A stretch of DNA of 64,000 bases from Bacillus pumilus. GTDB lineage: Bacteria > Bacillota > Bacilli > Bacillales > Bacillaceae. Each line of letters begins with the position of its first letter. Position 1 is the first letter of the stretch. The translations under genes and the position numbers were made by a program. The DNA is taken from the NCBI RefSeq assembly GCF_009937765.1, contig NZ_CP047089.1, forward strand, positions 2,044,272 to 2,108,271. The letters run 5' to 3'. Positions 56,899 to 64,000 of this stretch are shown here, one piece after another. The notes under the pieces are model-generated. The model had not been told where the DNA came from. It saw nothing but the letters and a program-made list of their open reading frames with translations, and did no database searches.

Positions 56899-59208
56899 AT
56901 GAATTTAATTCGGAATCAATGGAAAGACATTGTAACGAGCAAAAAACTACTGATCCCGATTTTAGCTGTCTTATTTATTCCGCTGATTTACAGTGGTGTA
57001 TTTTTAAAAGCGTACTGGGACCCTTATGGTACAGTTGATCAATTGCCTGTGGCGGTTGTCAACTTGGATGAAGGCAGTCATTACGACGGGAAAACCCTTC
57101 AAGTCGGCGATGATTTAGTAAAGGAATTAAAGAAAAACGACAATTTCAAATGGAATTTTGTCGATAGTCATGACAAGGCGTTAAAAGGATTAAATAACGA
57201 GGACTATTATCTCGTTGTGGAAATACCAAAGGACTTCTCGAAAAATGCAAGTACAGTGCTAGAGAAACATCCGAAAAAATCGAATCTGAAATATTATACG
57301 AATCCGGGCGCCAACTATGCGGCGTCACAAATTGCGAATAATGCCATTATCAAATTAAAAGATTCGGTTTCAAAGGAAGTCACAAAAAATTACGCCGAGG
57401 TCATCTTTGATAACTTCAAAACCATTGCAAAAGGATTAGATCAAGCAAGCGATGGCGCGAAGAAAATTGATGACGGAACAAAAAGCGCAAAAGATGGCAG
57501 TACGAAGTTAAAAGACAACTTAGCCAAATTAGCTGAGGGTACACTAACCTATAGCGAAGGGGTTCATCAGTTCGCAGGGAAAATGGGTGAACTGAACACA
57601 GGCATACAGTCTCTAGACAGTGGGCTTGGTCAGCTTTTAACAGGCTATCAAACCATTGATCAGAAATTTGGAGAGCTTGGTTCAGGAATTGATACATTAA
57701 CCGAAGGGTTGAACACAAGCCGAGAAGGACATCAGCAGCTCGCTTCTAAAATGCCACAATTCACAGCAGGCATTGAGCAGCTGAACAACAAAGCACAATC
57801 TTTTTCAGAAAAAATTGCAGCAGTAGAAAAAGTCTTATCGTCACCAGAATTAGCGAATCTTGAAAAGATGGCGCCTAAACTCGATCAGGTGAAAAAAGAC
57901 GCAAAAACGTTCAGTACAAAACTTGCTTCACTAAAAGAAGCATTATCAAATCGAGATGCGAAAGTAAAAAGCATTATCCAAAACAGCTCTATGACAGATG
58001 AAGAGAAAAAGGCGGCAACCGATCAGCTAAACAGTCTGCCTAAAATCGAACTGCCTGATCTGTCTGGACTCGAACAAAGCTTAGCGGCCTTGCAGGAACT
58101 GCCTGATGCAAGTGAGGTTCAATCAGCAGTTGCATCTGCAAAAGCGCAGCTGCAGCAAGTCAAACAGCTGCCTGAGAAAACAGAACAGCTGTACACGTCT
58201 ACAGTCGCGATACAAAATGCGATCGACCAAATGACATCTGGTACGAATAAATTGTATCAAGGTGCACTGAAGCTTCAAACAGGTCAAGGTCAATTACAAG
58301 ATGGTCTCGAAACAGCAAATGGAAAACTTGATACGGCGAAAAGCGGAGCGGATAAGCTTGCCAATGGATCAAGTCAGCTTAGCGCAGCGTTAAATAAGCT
58401 AGAAAGTGGTTCAACAAATATCCAAAGCAATACATCTAAGCTTGCCGAAGGCTCAAAATCACTTGATAAAGGATTAGGAGATTTAAAGAGCGGTACAGGT
58501 AAACTGTCCAATAAATTGAAAAGCGCTGCTGATGAAACAGGTAAAATTGATGCAAATCAAGACAATTACAACATGATTGCAAGCCCTGTTAAAACAGAAA
58601 ACGATACAGCAAAAAAGATTGATAATTATGGAACAGGGCTCACGCCTTATATTTTATCGATGGGACTCTTTGTTGGGGCTCTCATGCTCACCGTTGTATT
58701 CCCAATGAAAGACCCTGCTGGCCGCCCTAGAAATGCGTTTGAATGGTTTGTCAGCAAATATAGTGTGCTTCTGCTTGTTGGTATCCTTCAAGCAGTCATT
58801 GCAAGTACAATGCTCATCTTTGGGCTTGGTCTTGAGGTGGAAAGCCTCTGGCGCTTCTATCTCTTTGCGATCGTCGTCAGTCTGACATTCTTAGCGATTA
58901 TTCAGCTGCTAGCGACAACAATGGGGAACCCAGGACGCTTCATTGCCGTCATTATCTTAGTTCTTCAGCTCGCAGCAAGTGCTGGCACATTCCCGCTTGA
59001 GCTTGTACCGAAATTCTTCCAAGTCATTCATAGTCTGCTTCCAATGACGTATACGATCAATGGATTTAGAACGATCATTGCAAGCGGTGATGATAGCTAT
59101 TTATGGCACCAAGCAGCGATTCTTGGTACAGTTGCGATCATCATGATGGCGGCAACAACTGCATACTTTGCTTGGAACGTAAGAAAAATGAAACAAGACG
59201 AAGCTTAA
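56899..59208 (+). CDS. yhgE: YhgE/Pip-type membrane protein
   Basis: 769-residue YhgE/Pip-domain protein related to Lactococcus phage infection protein Pip and to ABC-2-type permeases (and to ESX-type EsaA). One N-terminal membrane helix (about 18-38), a very large extracellular region (about 40-580) rich in heptad-like helical repeats with the recurring pattern L..G...L..G (QLSAALNKLESGS and similar), and five to six C-terminal helices (about 580-760). GGGAGGAAAA SD. Regulated by YhgD operators. The extracellular coils could be a surface receptor for phage. Confidence 0.88.
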   Translation: MNLIRNQWKDIVTSKKLLIPILAVLFIPLIYSGVFLKAYWDPYGTVDQLPVAVVNLDEGSHYDGKTLQVGDDLVKELKKNDNFKWNFVDSHDKALKGLNNEDYYLVVEIPKDFSKNASTVLEKHPKKSNLKYYTNPGANYAASQIANNAIIKLKDSVSKEVTKNYAEVIFDNFKTIAKGLDQASDGAKKIDDGTKSAKDGSTKLKDNLAKLAEGTLTYSEGVHQFAGKMGELNTGIQSLDSGLGQLLTGYQTIDQKFGELGSGIDTLTEGLNTSREGHQQLASKMPQFTAGIEQLNNKAQSFSEKIAAVEKVLSSPELANLEKMAPKLDQVKKDAKTFSTKLASLKEALSNRDAKVKSIIQNSSMTDEEKKAATDQLNSLPKIELPDLSGLEQSLAALQELPDASEVQSAVASAKAQLQQVKQLPEKTEQLYTSTVAIQNAIDQMTSGTNKLYQGALKLQTGQGQLQDGLETANGKLDTAKSGADKLANGSSQLSAALNKLESGSTNIQSNTSKLAEGSKSLDKGLGDLKSGTGKLSNKLKSAADETGKIDANQDNYNMIASPVKTENDTAKKIDNYGTGLTPYILSMGLFVGALMLTVVFPMKDPAGRPRNAFEWFVSKYSVLLLVGILQAVIASTMLIFGLGLEVESLWRFYLFAIVVSLTFLAIIQLLATTMGNPGRFIAVIILVLQLAASAGTFPLELVPKFFQVIHSLLPMTYTINGFRTIIASGDDSYLWHQAAILGTVAIIMMAATTAYFAWNVRKMKQDEA

Positions 59209-59214
59209 TCAATG

Positions 59215-59245
59215 AATCCTTTCTCTTAATAGAGGAAGGATTTTT
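59215..59245 (+). terminator. Terminator of yhgE
   Basis: 12-bp stem AATCCTTTCTCT/AGAGGAAGGATT (59215-59226 with 59231-59242), one G-U pair, T run. Confidence 0.88.
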
Positions 59246-59351
59246 GATTTGAAATTAGACATCTTGAACCCGAAGCGATATATTTTAAGAAGAGATGCTA
59301 TAAAAGGCATTCATGGAAGGAATTGCTTTCACACAAAGGAGGAAATGCCGA

Positions 59352-60401
59352 ATGACAACGGAAGTAAACGAAACCGTTCAGCTGATTCAAAAGCTCGTAT
59401 CGATCCCAAGTCCGTCAGGGAATACAGAAAAGGTGATCGGCTTTGTTGAACGCTTTCTACAAGATGTAAATATTGAGACAAAACGAAATCGTAAGGGCGG
59501 CTTAATTGCCACTATTAAAGGAACTGATGACAAGGAACACCGCATGCTGACAGCACATGTCGATACGCTCGGTGCGATGGTAAAGGAAATTAAATCAAAT
59601 GGACGGCTTCGTCTTGCACTCATTGGGGGCTTTCAGTATAACTCAATCGAAGGTGAGTACTGTGAAATTGAAACATCAACAGGTCATACATACACAGGTA
59701 CCATTCTTATGCATCAAACGTCCGTTCATGTCTATGCAGATGCGGGAAAAGCAAAACGAAACCAAGAGAATATGGAAGTTCGTCTTGATGAAAAGGTGCA
59801 AAATGCAGACGATGTCAAAGCACTTGGCATTCAAGTAGGGGACTTTATCTCATTTGATCCGAGAGTGGAAGTGACGTCATCAGGTTTTATTAAATCCAGA
59901 TACCTTGATGACAAGGCAAGTGTAGCGCTTTTGCTGCGACTCATCCATCGCATCCAAAAGGAAAACATTACACTGCCGCATACGACGCACTTCTTAATTT
60001 CTAATAATGAAGAGATTGGCTACGGTGGAAACTCCAATATTCCAGAAGAAACGGTGGAATACCTCGCTGTTGATATGGGAGCGATCGGCGATGGTCAATC
60101 AACAGATGAATATAGCGTGTCTATTTGTGTGAAGGACTCAAGCGGTCCTTATCATTATGGATTACGCAAGCATTTAGCCGCATTAGCAGAAGAGAACAAC
60201 ATTGATTATCGTCTAGATATTTACCCTTATTACGGATCTGATGCATCAGCAGCGATTCGAGCAGGGCATGATATCATCCATGGATTGATTGGTCCTGGGA
60301 TCGATTCCTCGCATGCATTTGAACGAACACATGAAGATTCTCTTGTGCATACAGCAGATCTTCTTTATCACTACGTTCAATCATCATTAATTACAGCATA
60401 A
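59352..60401 (+). CDS. yhfE: M42-family aminopeptidase/glutamyl aminopeptidase-like YhfE
   Basis: 349-residue M42 metallopeptidase of the TET/FrvX type (dodecameric peptidase cage). Metal residues: HVDTLGAMV (His/Asp, about 65-73), YLDDKASVALLL (bridging Asp, about 182), SNNEEIGYGGNS (catalytic Glu-Glu, about 218-229), AVDMGAIGDG (about 236) and the final GIDSSHAFERTHEDS (His, about 318-332). ATG 59352 has AAAGGAGG at good distance; ATG 59313 lies before that SD. Ends at a bidirectional terminator shared with gltT. Confidence 0.9.
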   Translation: MTTEVNETVQLIQKLVSIPSPSGNTEKVIGFVERFLQDVNIETKRNRKGGLIATIKGTDDKEHRMLTAHVDTLGAMVKEIKSNGRLRLALIGGFQYNSIEGEYCEIETSTGHTYTGTILMHQTSVHVYADAGKAKRNQENMEVRLDEKVQNADDVKALGIQVGDFISFDPRVEVTSSGFIKSRYLDDKASVALLLRLIHRIQKENITLPHTTHFLISNNEEIGYGGNSNIPEETVEYLAVDMGAIGDGQSTDEYSVSICVKDSSGPYHYGLRKHLAALAEENNIDYRLDIYPYYGSDASAAIRAGHDIIHGLIGPGIDSSHAFERTHEDSLVHTADLLYHYVQSSLITA

Positions 60402-60402
60402 A

Positions 60403-60433
60403 AAAAGAACCCCATTTATCGGGGTTCTTTTTC
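60403..60433. terminator. Bidirectional terminator between yhfE and gltT
   Basis: 11-bp stem AAAAGAACCCC (60403-60413)/GGGGTTCTTTT (60421-60431), A run and T run. Confidence 0.93.
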
Positions 60434-60434
60434 A

Positions 60435-61724
60435 TTAGCTTGAAAGCTGTGTTGGTTCAGGTACATCTTGTCCAGTCATCACGCGATGTCCTTTTTCAGG
60501 GTCATATTGCCCTTCCCATTTAGACATCACAACTGCTGCAAGTGCATTTCCTGTTAAGTTAACAACTGTACGTGCCATATCCATGATTCGATCTACACCT
60601 GCAATAAATGCTAGACCTTCGGCAGGTACACCGATTGTGCCTAATGTGGCAAGTAATACAACAAAGGATGTACCAGGAACGGCAGCCATTCCTTTAGATG
60701 TCACCATCAGCACAAGAATAAGTGTGAGCTGCTGGACAATCGTAAGGTCAATGCCGTATACCTGTGCAAGGAAAAGCGCAGCGATCGCTTGATACAAGAC
60801 GGAGCCGTCCAGGTTAAATGTATAACCGATTGGGATAACGAAAGAAACAATTCCCTTCGGACATCCAATGCGCTCCATTTTATCCATGACTCTTGGTAAA
60901 ACTGTTTCAGAGCTGGATGTACTAAAGGCAAGAAGCATTTCGTCTTTCATGTAAGCAAGAAATCTGAAAATATTAACGCCAATCATCTTTCCAATAATTC
61001 CGAATACAACGATAAGGAAGAGAGCGAGCGCAAAATAAACAAGACCCACAAGCTTACCTAATGAAATAAGAGATTCAAGACCAAATTTTGAGACAGTCAC
61101 ACCAATGAGTGCGAAGACACCAAATGGTGCAGCTTTCATTACAACATTGACGACATGGAACATGGCGTGTGACACACCTTCAAAGAAGGCGAGCACTGGT
61201 TTGCCGCGTTCACCAATGGCTGAAACGCCAAGTGCAAATAACACAGTAAAGAAAATAATCGCAAGCAAATCACCTTCCGCCAATGATTGGAAGAAGTTCG
61301 TTGGAACGATATGTAGGAACGTGTCAGCAACTGATTTGCTGCTTTGCTCTTTTTCCGTTTCAACATACTGGCTAATATCTTGTTTTTCCGTATGACCAAA
61401 GTCAACGCCTGCACCAGGTTGAACAAAGTTTGCAAGCACAAGACCAAGAATAATCGCAAATGTTGTGATAATTTCAAAATAAAGAATGGTTCTAAAACCA
61501 AGTTTCCCTACCTTTTTACCATCACCGGCACCTGCAACACCTAAAATTAAGCTAGATACGACAATTGGTATCACAATCATCTTAATGAGTCTTAAGAAGA
61601 AGTCTCCAATTGGTTTTAAATAAGTCTCAACGCCTGGGTTACCGAAAAAGATTGCCCCAACAACGACACCGAGAATAAGACCGATTAGGATTTGTGTAGC
61701 TAATCCAAATTTTAATTTTTTCAT
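60435..61724 (-). CDS. gltT: Proton/sodium-glutamate symporter GltT
   Basis: DAACS-family glutamate/aspartate transporter (trimeric elevator type), 429 residues from ATG 61724 (MKKLKFGLATQILIG), which has TTAGGGAGGA upstream; the frame opens eight codons earlier. Signature pieces: the serine-rich AFSTSSSETVLPRVM of hairpin HP1 (about 270-284), the unwound TM7 with YTFNLDGSVLYQ (about 302-313, NMDG-like), and HP2 SKGMAAVPGTSFVVL (about 346). High-affinity uptake in B. subtilis. Monocistronic minus strand. Confidence 0.95.
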   Translation of the reverse strand: MKKLKFGLATQILIGLILGVVVGAIFFGNPGVETYLKPIGDFFLRLIKMIVIPIVVSSLILGVAGAGDGKKVGKLGFRTILYFEIITTFAIILGLVLANFVQPGAGVDFGHTEKQDISQYVETEKEQSSKSVADTFLHIVPTNFFQSLAEGDLLAIIFFTVLFALGVSAIGERGKPVLAFFEGVSHAMFHVVNVVMKAAPFGVFALIGVTVSKFGLESLISLGKLVGLVYFALALFLIVVFGIIGKMIGVNIFRFLAYMKDEMLLAFSTSSSETVLPRVMDKMERIGCPKGIVSFVIPIGYTFNLDGSVLYQAIAALFLAQVYGIDLTIVQQLTLILVLMVTSKGMAAVPGTSFVVLLATLGTIGVPAEGLAFIAGVDRIMDMARTVVNLTGNALAAVVMSKWEGQYDPEKGHRVMTGQDVPEPTQLSS

Positions 61725-61945
61725 AGATTTCCTCCCTAACATATTCATTAAAGGAATATTCCCATTATATTAAGTTTTAATATATGAATTAAAGTATAAC
61801 TAAAATTAAAGAGTTTCGTCCACGATTAAATTATATTGAGAAAATACAAAATTGTTTGAAAAAATGAACACTTAGAACCTCCATTATTGATTCAAGTCAA
61901 TAAAAAGTGCCTTCTGAACTAAAACTCATCAGATGAAAATACTAA

Positions 61946-61970
61946 AAAACCCTTTTGTGACAAGGGTTTT
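61946..61970 (-). terminator. Second terminator downstream of yhfH
   Basis: AAAACCCTT (61946-61954)/AAGGGTTTT (61962-61970) stem with the T run on the minus strand; it insulates gltT from transcription through yhfH. Confidence 0.7.
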
Positions 61971-61998
61971 ACCTTTTTACCTATTTTTCAGAAAAAAT

Positions 61999-62046
61999 AA
62001 AAAGCACTTTTGACTCCAACTGATGAAGGAGGAAAAAAGTGCTTTT
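61999..62046 (-). terminator. Long hairpin terminator after yhfH
   Basis: AAAAAGCACTTTT (61999-62011)/AAAAAGTGCTTTTT (62033-62046) with an inner CTCC/GGAG pairing; A/T runs at both ends. Confidence 0.8.
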
Positions 62047-62063
62047 TAATTCAATTTTTTACC

Positions 62064-62201
62064 TTATTTAAGATAACTTACTTGTGAGCATTCCTCACAT
62101 TCATTACCGTAACACTCATGTTGTTCCATTAAATCATTTCCACATTTTGTGCATTTTTTTGAGGGCAAATTTCTAAAAAACTCTGTGATTTTTCCTAGCA
62201 T
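62064..62201 (-). CDS. yhfH: YhfH-like 45-residue cysteine protein
   Basis: Short minus-strand gene with a GGAGGATG SD seven bases before ATG 62201. Product MLGKITEFFRNLPSKKCTKC... has six cysteines arranged CxxC, a middle pair, then CxxC (CEECSQ), a likely zinc knuckle. Position between gltT and yhfI, length and start correspond to B. subtilis YhfH (about 46 residues). Function unknown. Two terminators follow. Confidence 0.78.
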   Translation of the reverse strand: MLGKITEFFRNLPSKKCTKCGNDLMEQHECYGNECEECSQVSYLK

Positions 62202-62351
62202 TTGTCATCCTCCAATACGTTTTGTTGTTATCATTGTATTATAACAGATTAATAATTGTCAATCTGTTTTGTAACAATAGGCAAGAAGAATGCTTTTTCC
62301 ATGAAAAATGGGTATATTGTAAGATGGGGACTTTTAGAAAAGGAGGGAAAA

Positions 62352-63101
62352 ATGACGATGAAATTAACTGTCATTGGATGCTACGGAGGGTTTCCTGCCG
62401 CTGGTGAAGCAACGTCAGGGTATCTTTTTGAATCAGATGGCTTTCGTCTGCTTGTAGACTGCGGAAGCGGTGTTCTTTCCAAACTGCAGCAATACATTGA
62501 TATAGAAGAACTTGATGCTGTTCTCCTTTCTCATTATCACCACGATCATATTGCAGATATCGGACCACTCCAATATGCGAAGCTAGTGGGATATCATTTA
62601 GGAAAAAGCAGCGGTCCGCTTCCAATCTATGGACATACGGGTAATCAAGAAGCATTTGGGCGGATTGCGGATGATGTACATACTAAGGCTAAGGCTTATC
62701 AGCCAGAAGAGGGTATTCAAATTGGTCCATTTCAAATCAATTTTTTGAAAACAGTTCATCCAGCAGAATGCTATGCGATGAGAATTCAGGCAAAGGATGC
62801 TGTGGTGGTGTATACAGCAGACTCAAGTTATCAGGAGGCATTTGTCCCTTTTAGCAAGGATGCAGATTTACTCATTGCTGAAAGTAACTTCTACGCTGGA
62901 CAGGACGGATCGAGTGCAGGACATATGAATAGTACAGAGGTTGGCAAGCTTGCAATGGAAGCAAATGTTGGGGAACTGATCATCACCCACCTGCCCCATT
63001 TTGGCCGTCATAAAGACCTAGTCAATGAAGCACAGGCGTTATATACTGGCAATATACAGCTTGCCCATTCAGGGCTTAGATGGAACAAGGAAGGAAGATA
63101 G
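62352..63101 (+). CDS. yhfI: Metallo-beta-lactamase-fold hydrolase YhfI
   Basis: 249-residue MBL-fold protein related to RNase Z/arylsulfatase-like enzymes. The zinc motif LSHYHHDHIAD (about 59-69, HxHxDH), the Asp of VYTADSSYQ (about 152-160) and ITHLPHFGRH near the C-terminus are typical. ATG 62352 and 62358 are both possible with the AGGAGGG SD (62341); the longer frame from 62256 is not preceded by an SD. Substrate unknown. lplJ follows after 2 nt. Confidence 0.85.
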   Translation: MTMKLTVIGCYGGFPAAGEATSGYLFESDGFRLLVDCGSGVLSKLQQYIDIEELDAVLLSHYHHDHIADIGPLQYAKLVGYHLGKSSGPLPIYGHTGNQEAFGRIADDVHTKAKAYQPEEGIQIGPFQINFLKTVHPAECYAMRIQAKDAVVVYTADSSYQEAFVPFSKDADLLIAESNFYAGQDGSSAGHMNSTEVGKLAMEANVGELIITHLPHFGRHKDLVNEAQALYTGNIQLAHSGLRWNKEGR

Positions 63102-63103
63102 AG

Positions 63104-64000
63104 ATGCTGTTTATCGATAACGAACAACATTATGATCCAATGATTAATTTGGCAATTGAAGAATATTGCTTAAAATATTTAGACCCAGAAGAAACGTACT
63201 TGCTGTTCTATATTAACCAGCCGTCAATTATCATTGGAAAGAACCAAAATACAATAGAAGAAATCAACACAAAGTATGTGGAAGACAACGGCATCAAAGT
63301 TGTCCGCCGCCTGTCCGGTGGTGGCGCAGTTTACCATGACAAAGGAAACTTAAACTTCAGTTTTATCACAAAAGACGATGGGGACAGCTTCCATAATTTT
63401 AAAAAGTTCACGGAGCCAGTCATTCAGGCGCTAGAAAAACTAGGCGTCAAAGCTGAATTAAGTGGTAGAAATGACATCATGGCAGATGGTCGGAAAATTT
63501 CAGGAAATGCCCAGTTCGCGACAAGAGGACGTATTTTCAGCCATGGTACACTGCTATTTGATTCAGAAATTGAACATGTTGTTTCGGCTTTAAATGTGAA
63601 AAAGGAAAAGATTGAATCAAAAGGTATTAAATCCATTAGAAGCAGGGTTGCCAATATTAGTGAATTAATGGATCAAAAAATGACAACAGAAGAATTCAGA
63701 AAAATTCTGTTAAGCTACATTTTCGACACAAATGGGGATGTCCCTCAATATCAATTGACTGAGAAAGATTGGGAAAAGATTCACGAGATTTCCCGGGAAC
63801 GATATCAAAAATGGGAATGGAACTACGGCCGTTCACCGAAATTTAATTTGCAGCATTCTAAGAGATTTTCAGCAGGCTCCATTGATCTTCGATTAGAAGT
63901 GAAAAAAGGGATGATCCAGGATTGCAAAATCTTTGGTGATTTCTTTGGTGTAGGGGATATTGCTGATATTGAAAAAAGACTCATTGGGCAGCAATACGAT
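63104..64000 (+). CDS. lplJ: Lipoate-protein ligase LplJ, cut off by the window end
   Basis: Ligates free lipoate (via lipoyl-AMP) to lipoyl domains of 2-oxoacid dehydrogenases and GcvH. 299 codons are visible and the frame is open at 64000; about 30 more residues are expected (B. subtilis LplJ is about 331). Motifs: YINQPSIIIGKNQNT (about 36-50), the lipoyl-AMP loop RRLSGGGAVYHDKGNLNFS (about 69-87) and GRNDIMADGRKISGNAQ with the catalytic Lys (about 121-137), then the accessory domain beginning at about 245. ATG 63104 overlaps the end of yhfI by spacing of 2 nt, with AAGGAAG as SD. Confidence 0.95.
   Translation, partial: MLFIDNEQHYDPMINLAIEEYCLKYLDPEETYLLFYINQPSIIIGKNQNTIEEINTKYVEDNGIKVVRRLSGGGAVYHDKGNLNFSFITKDDGDSFHNFKKFTEPVIQALEKLGVKAELSGRNDIMADGRKISGNAQFATRGRIFSHGTLLFDSEIEHVVSALNVKKEKIESKGIKSIRSRVANISELMDQKMTTEEFRKILLSYIFDTNGDVPQYQLTEKDWEKIHEISRERYQKWEWNYGRSPKFNLQHSKRFSAGSIDLRLEVKKGMIQDCKIFGDFFGVGDIADIEKRLIGQQYD

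Noticed and set aside
1-64000. CRISPR array, rRNA, transposase or prophage block
   Set aside because: No spaced direct-repeat array, rRNA sequence, transposase motif or run of phage structural genes was seen.

Overview
The window is a low-GC Firmicutes chromosome segment. Gene order and protein sequences closely follow the Bacillus subtilis lytF-sigM ... lplJ region. Orthologues clearly differ from B. subtilis 168 and there are local insertions and losses, so I infer a Bacillus of the pumilus group (pumilus/safensis/altitudinis). This is core chromosome: I see no rRNA, CRISPR array, prophage block or transposase gene.

Layout. 0.1-9.5 kb: a LysM/NlpC-P60 cell-wall hydrolase, the sigM-yhdL-yhdK envelope-stress module, plsC, two CNNM/CorC-type paralogues (mpfA/yhdP and yhdT) around a MerR regulator, an SOS-controlled phage-type HTH gene, a FluC fluoride-channel pair and a glycerophosphodiesterase. 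9.5-20 kb: yhdX, an MscS channel, sirtuin srtN, a polysaccharide deacetylase, dat, nhaX (no nhaC beside it), the bmrB-bmrC-bmrD exporter operon with a tandem-terminator leader, yheG, yheF and sspB. 20-25 kb: msmX and its regulator gene yxkF sit between sspB and yheE, unlike in B. subtilis, followed by the spore-coat ATP-grasp pair yheD/yheC. 25-38 kb: yheB, yheA, an unannotated RNA gene, yhaX, hemZ, an orphan siderophore-type N-monooxygenase, yhaR, yhzD, the yhaO-sbcE DNA-repair pair, yhaM and yhaL. 38-50 kb: prsA, two tiny spore-coat YjcZ-type peptides, yhaJ, yhaI, scoC, yhaH, trpP, serC, hit, ecsABC, an M20 amidohydrolase, a zinc-ribbon membrane protein and hmoB. 50-64 kb: pbpF, hemEHY, yhgD-yhgE, an M42 aminopeptidase, gltT, yhfH, yhfI and the start of lplJ, which runs off the window.

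Functional themes: envelope maintenance (lytF-like gene, sigM, pbpF, dat, prsA, ecs), sporulation (sspB, yheC/D, yhaL, YjcZ peptides, pbpF), DNA repair under LexA (yhaO-sbcE and the small HTH gene), metal/ion homeostasis (mpfA, yhdT, fluC, mscS) and heme (hemZ, hemEHY, hmoB).

The most unusual signals are non-coding. (1) A 64-nt tRNA-like cloverleaf with an encoded CCA lies in the predicted sigma-G leader of sspB. (2) A 10-bp hairpin is placed between Shine-Dalgarno and start codon in both CNNM paralogues, so that folding would restore normal spacing. (3) A free-standing transcription unit (about 27104-27338) has a promoter, a cre-like operator at +1 and a terminator but no convincing ORF. (4) A bmrB attenuator carries two tandem terminators. 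(5) A membrane-peptide gene has a strong SD but only an ATA at the start position. Functions named from B. subtilis orthology are recalled knowledge; no search was run.
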